Below are positions 24,183 through 27,396 of a DNA stretch of 27,396 nucleotides, piece after piece. The notes beneath the pieces are model-generated. The model saw only the letters and a program-made list of their open reading frames with translations, was not told the DNA's origin and searched no databases. Source of the DNA: JAFGFY01 sp964520425 (GTDB taxonomy: Bacteria; Desulfobacterota; DSM-4660; Desulfatiglandales; HGW-15); contig CAZFMX010000041.1 in the NCBI GenBank assembly GCA_964520425.1, forward strand, positions 1-27,396, given 5' to 3'. Numbering within the stretch: position 1 is the stretch's first letter; each line of letters begins with the position of its first letter. The translations under genes were made by a program, and so were the position numbers.

Positions 24183-24357
24183 ATCCACTATCAAATTTTC
24201 GTTTATGTACTAATGATAGTGGATTTTTGGAGAGCCCTGGGCACCAACGAGGTGTGAGATGTAAGGCGCCGAGGAGCGTCGACTGAGGCGTATAAGAAAT
24301 ACGCCGCAAGGAGAAGCGATCGAAGGCAACGAAGCAGATGACACCTTGATGGTGGAT
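24183..24357 (+). repeat. Three-copy intergenic element, copy C (175 bp)
   Basis: Terminal repeats ATCCACTATCAA (24183-24194) and TTGATGGTGGAT (24346-24357) pair with one T-G wobble. The hairpins are kept: CACC/GGTG, GGCGC/GCGTC with a wobble, and GGCGTAT/ATACGCC (24287-24305, loop AAGAA). The left end also has its own perfect 14-bp inverted repeat, AAAATCCACTATCA (24180-24193) with TGATAGTGGATTTT (24214-24227), which would compete with the terminal stem. It lies in the divergent gap between the gldA-like gene and the aminotransferase. Confidence 0.88.
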
Positions 24358-24843
24358 CAGGGAAAATCCTTTTAATTGACAACTGAATCAGGTCTCCCAT
24401 ATACTCATGTTCTGGAAATTGATTTCCTGCCAGCTTATTGGATTTTCTTTCCAGTTCCTTATTGGTACAAATGGAGCCCCACGGGTAACCCCGTGGTCCC
24501 CTTTACATGACCCGCCTTCACCGAAGGCTACGGCGTGATCATCCGCCTGGCGTGAAGGGCGACATCACGCCGAAGCGGACGACGATAGCATTCCTTCCCG
24601 CATAAATGCGGGTCTCCTGCGAAGGCGGATGAAAACAATTCTATGGGCGGCATAAACTCCCCGGACTCCTCATGAGCGCGGTTTCAGCCATGCAGCGTCA
24701 ATATTTCACAGTCATCAGGCAAAAGACTGGCCTGGGATTTGCCTGACAATGGGTCAGCCTATGTGGCGGGTTGGTTTTTGCATGGGGAAACGACTTTCAA
24801 ACTGAAATGGGCATCATTTTAATCTAGTGGGAGAGGAGTTTCA
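24358..24843. other. Intergenic region with a cluster of short palindromes
   Basis: This stretch precedes the aminotransferase. CCACGGG-TAAC-CCCGTGG forms a hairpin at 24479-24496. CCGCCTTC (24512-24519) faces GAAGGCGG (24621-24628), enclosing CGGCGTGAT/ATCACGCCG (24531-24572) and CCCGCA-TAAA-TGCGGG (24597-24612). This is repeat-type debris with no coding signal. I found no convincing promoter for the aminotransferase in 24640-24840. Confidence 0.6.
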
Positions 24844-25689
24844 ATGGACATATACTATATTGACGGGCAGTTTGTCGATGAGGACAAGGCCGTTGTTTCC
24901 GCAAAGGACCTCGTTGTATTAAGGGGCTTTGGAGTCTTCGACGCTCTCGTCACCTACAATAAAAGGCCTTTTCTGCTGAAAAAGCATATTGAGCGGCTTC
25001 AAAACTCGGCAAAGCATATCGGCCTTGAAATCGGCCCCAGCAACGAAGACATCTGTAGGATTACCGAAGAAACCATTAAGCGCAACATCCATCACAAGGA
25101 ATCCAAAATCCGTATCATATATACGGGCGGTATAAGCTCGGACGGCGTAACGCCTGAAGGGAACGGTTCCCTGATGGTCATGGTAACCCCAAGACGCAAG
25201 CTGCCGGACCACTGGTTTACAGATGGCGTCAAGATCATCACGGTTGATATTGAACGGATCCTTCCTTTCGCAAAAAGCACCACCTATCTCTCGGCCATTT
25301 ACGCCTTGGGTCAGGCAAGGCAGCAGAATGCCGTCGAATCGATCTATATAGATCGACATGACCGAGTGCTGGAGGGAACAACCACCAATTTCTTCATGTT
25401 CAGAGACAACAAACTGATTACTGCCGGCAAAGACATCCTACACGGGATCACGCGGAGTGTCATTCTTGAGCTCGCCAATGGCCATTTTGATATGGAAATC
25501 CGGAATATCGACAAGAAGGAGCTAGCTTCCGCCGAGGAGATATTCATCACCGCCTCCAATAAGGAAGTGGTTCCTGTTGTTCAAGTGAACGACCTGACCA
25601 TCGGCCATGGAAAACCTGGTCCCCTGACCCGGAAGATCATGCAACTGTTTCGCGACTACACAACCGCCTTCAGCCGGGGAGAATTATGA
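24844..25689 (+). CDS. Class IV aminotransferase (D-amino-acid or branched-chain type)
   Basis: This PLP enzyme of fold type IV has 281 residues. The cofactor lysine is K144 in LPFAKSTTYLSA, and EGTTTNFFMF (178-187) is the conserved PLP-contacting segment. The N-terminal RGFGVFDALVTYNKRPFLL and HIERL also fit the family. The residues that mark classical D-amino-acid aminotransferases (an Arg-x-His pair near position 98) are not seen; the protein has TGGISSDG there. Sequence alone therefore does not choose between D-alanine aminotransferase, branched-chain aminotransferase and aminodeoxychorismate lyase. The next gene is alanine racemase, one base away, which favours a D-alanine/D-glutamate role for cell-wall synthesis. 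The ATG has GAGAGGAG five bases upstream. Confidence 0.88.
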   Translation: MDIYYIDGQFVDEDKAVVSAKDLVVLRGFGVFDALVTYNKRPFLLKKHIERLQNSAKHIGLEIGPSNEDICRITEETIKRNIHHKESKIRIIYTGGISSDGVTPEGNGSLMVMVTPRRKLPDHWFTDGVKIITVDIERILPFAKSTTYLSAIYALGQARQQNAVESIYIDRHDRVLEGTTTNFFMFRDNKLITAGKDILHGITRSVILELANGHFDMEIRNIDKKELASAEEIFITASNKEVVPVVQVNDLTIGHGKPGPLTRKIMQLFRDYTTAFSRGEL

Positions 25690-25690
25690 T

Positions 25691-26866
25691 ATGAATGCCA
25701 CCTCGGAATTTCCACCACTGACATGGGCTGAGATCGATCTTGGTGCGCTAGCCCATAACATGAGGGAACTGAGAAGGATCACATCCGATTCGGCTGCTAT
25801 CATGGCGGTTGTGAAAGCCGATGGCTATGGTCACGGAGCGATCCCCGTATCAAAGGTCGCGCTGGCCAACGGGGCTGAGTACCTGGCCGTGGCCCGTTTC
25901 AGCGAAGTCGTTCAACTGAGAAACGCCGGTATTCATACACCACTGCTGCTTTTCGGATTTTGTCATCCCTCCTATGTCGGATACCTGACGGAGAATGATG
26001 CGCGGGCATCTGTCAATTCAACAGAATCTGCAAGGCTGCTTTCAGAGGAAGCCGGCCGACTGGGGCTGAAGCTGAAAGTCCATGCCAAGATAGATACCGG
26101 CATGGGACGGCTGGGGCTTGTCTGCCACGAATTAGCGGATGAGGTCGAGGCCCGCGGGGCCATGCACCGGGTTGTGACGTCCATTCTGGAGATATCCTCG
26201 CTGCCGAATCTGGAACTGGAAGGCATTTACACTCATTTTGCCAATGCCGACATCACGGACAAAGAGGATGCCGGAAGGCAGTTTCAATTGTTTATGGAAA
26301 TCCTGGAAGACCTTAAAAAGCAATCACTTGAAGTGTCCATCCGCCATGCTGCCAACAGTGCGGCAACGATTGAAATACCTGAAACTCACCTGGATCTGGT
26401 CAGGCCCGGCATTGCCCTATATGGTCTCTGGCCTTCAGAGGGGATTGATCGTAACCTTATGGATCTGAAACCGGCAATGTCCATCAAATCCCATATTATT
26501 CATTTAAAGGATGTTCCTGCCGAATTCAGAATCAGCTATGGCAGCACCTATAAGACATCATACCCGACCAAAATCGCCACGGTTCCCATTGGCTACGCCG
26601 ATGGATACAATCGGCTTTTATCGTCCAGGGGCAGCATGCTGGTTCGTGGTATCAGGGCGCCCATTGTGGGGAAGGTCTGTATGGATTTCACCATGATCGA
26701 TGTGGGACAAGTGGCTGATGTCCAGGTCGATGACGAAGTCGTGATTCTTGGAAAGCAGGGAAAAGAAGAGATTACGGCAGATGCCGTGGCCGGTCTTCTG
26801 GAAACGATCAATTATGAAGTGGTCTCCTCCATCACCTCTCGTGTGGAAAAGCTGTATGTTTCCTGA
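25691..26866 (+). CDS. alr: Alanine racemase
   Basis: This PLP-dependent enzyme interconverts L- and D-alanine for peptidoglycan. The cofactor lysine is K42 in AVVKADGYGHG. The second catalytic base should be the tyrosine in ISYGSTY (Y283). IDTGMGRLG (135-143), HAANSAA (219-225), VRPGIALYG (237-245), PIGYADGYNR (299-308) and CMDFTMIDV (330-338) all match the family. The 391-residue length is normal for the TIM-barrel plus beta-domain architecture. The ATG is one base after the aminotransferase stop, with GGGAG inside that gene's last codons as its ribosome site, so the pair is one translationally linked operon. No terminator with a T-run is seen downstream. Confidence 0.96.
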   Translation: MNATSEFPPLTWAEIDLGALAHNMRELRRITSDSAAIMAVVKADGYGHGAIPVSKVALANGAEYLAVARFSEVVQLRNAGIHTPLLLFGFCHPSYVGYLTENDARASVNSTESARLLSEEAGRLGLKLKVHAKIDTGMGRLGLVCHELADEVEARGAMHRVVTSILEISSLPNLELEGIYTHFANADITDKEDAGRQFQLFMEILEDLKKQSLEVSIRHAANSAATIEIPETHLDLVRPGIALYGLWPSEGIDRNLMDLKPAMSIKSHIIHLKDVPAEFRISYGSTYKTSYPTKIATVPIGYADGYNRLLSSRGSMLVRGIRAPIVGKVCMDFTMIDVGQVADVQVDDEVVILGKQGKEEITADAVAGLLETINYEVVSSITSRVEKLYVS

Positions 26867-27274
26867 CGAGCATATCCTTTCTCGTTCAACACAAGTTACG
26901 TCAACACTTCCACTGTGATTATGAATGAACTTTCCCGCTATAGATGGGGAATTGAGTTGTCATTCCGGACAAACGGAGAGAAACGAAGTGCCCGTCCTCC
27001 GCTATAGCTACGCTACGGAGGGTGGAAGATCCGTGGTTCGACAGGCTCATCACCCTGAGTAGCGTCGAAGGAGAATCCAGGAAAAGAGAATCATCTTTCA
27101 GATTTCTGGATTCCGGTTCGCGTCCCACTGCTCGGGTTTTGACCGGAATGACGTAATATGACACCAGCTCTCTCGCGAGGATAACATCAACGTCGTTAGC
27201 GGAGAGGAATTAAACCCAGAGCAATTAAAGGCCATCTTATATCTCAACCATAAACCATTCGCTATTAACCCGTC
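26867..27274. repeat. Palindromic repeat cluster downstream of alr
   Basis: GTCATTCCGG (26959-26968) and CCGGAATGAC (27143-27152) are perfect inverted ends of a block of about 194 bases. Inside are CCTCCG/CGGAGG (26996-27021), TTCGAC/GTCGAA (27037-27069) and GAATCCAG/CTGGATTC (27073-27113). This is a style of intergenic repeat found in many bacterial genomes. There is no coding signal. From 27153 to 27274 I see nothing further. Confidence 0.65.
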
Positions 27275-27343
27275 CTTCGGTACAAACACCATATGGTATT
27301 TGCATTGCCCTAGTATTTGTGATAATAAACGACAGCAATTCAC
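27275..27343 (-). pseudogene. Fragment of an IS200/IS605-type transposase (TnpA) N-terminus
   Basis: The leftward frame reads CRLLSQILGQCKYHMVFVPK. It matches the start of IS200-like Y1 transposases, where RSLSxxxxxCKYHVVFVPK is typical. Similarity stops after VPK, and no HUH or later motif follows, so only about 23 residues remain. It is probably a decayed remnant. The frame beyond 27275 is unrelated. Confidence 0.45.
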
Positions 27344-27396
27344 TTGTTACTCTTTATTCTATAGGGAGAACCCAAACGAGTAGTAATATAGAGTTG

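Overview
The window looks like a chromosomal segment of an anaerobic Gram-negative bacterium. An RND efflux system with a TolC-type outer-membrane protein shows two membranes. A radical SAM enzyme, a UroD-like (methyltransferase-type) protein and a Tat-exported molybdenum hydroxylase fit an anaerobic or microaerobic lifestyle. Overall composition is near 48% GC in the rows I sampled, and many small palindromic repeats lie between genes. Desulfobacterota (former Deltaproteobacteria) is my best guess. It is an inference from gene style and repeat style, not proven.

Layout. 1-810 (-) is the N-terminal part of a GC-rich MFS transporter cut by the window edge. 6446-1060 (-) is a compact six-gene cluster: radical SAM protein, VOC/glyoxalase-fold protein, TPP-dependent E1 alpha and E1 beta, FMN-dependent 2-hydroxyacid oxidase and metallo-beta-lactamase-fold hydrolase. 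7058-12043 (+) holds a patatin lipase, a two-subunit molybdenum hydroxylase and a short-chain dehydrogenase. 18482-12351 (-) is a complete tripartite RND efflux operon. 20485-18974 (-) is an ABC-F ATPase behind a 5' leader with two tiny ORFs and an attenuator-like terminator. 23877-20874 (-) is a GldA-like dehydrogenase followed by a UroD-family protein. 24844-26866 (+) is a class IV aminotransferase coupled to alanine racemase. The right end carries repeat debris and a probable IS200-type transposase fragment.

How genes may work together. In the six-gene cluster the FMN enzyme would turn a 2-hydroxyacid into a 2-oxoacid that the E1 pair could decarboxylate. No E2 or E3 is present, so the pathway is incomplete here or unusual. 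The aminotransferase and alanine racemase form a D-amino-acid/cell-wall unit. The ABC-F and RND genes are possible drug-resistance functions.

Most unusual signals. (1) An apparent ribosome-mediated transcription attenuator before the ABC-F gene: strong promoter, leader ORFs of 5 and 32 codons, terminator, and mutually exclusive pairing arms. (2) A three-copy intergenic element (6818-6990, 12114-12326, 24183-24357) with terminal inverted repeats and internal hairpins that keep pairing through compensatory and wobble changes. (3) A nested palindromic element of about 350 bp (10746-11098). (4) Two nearly duplicate promoters, upstream of the ABC-F and gldA-like genes, similar well beyond the -10/-35 boxes.
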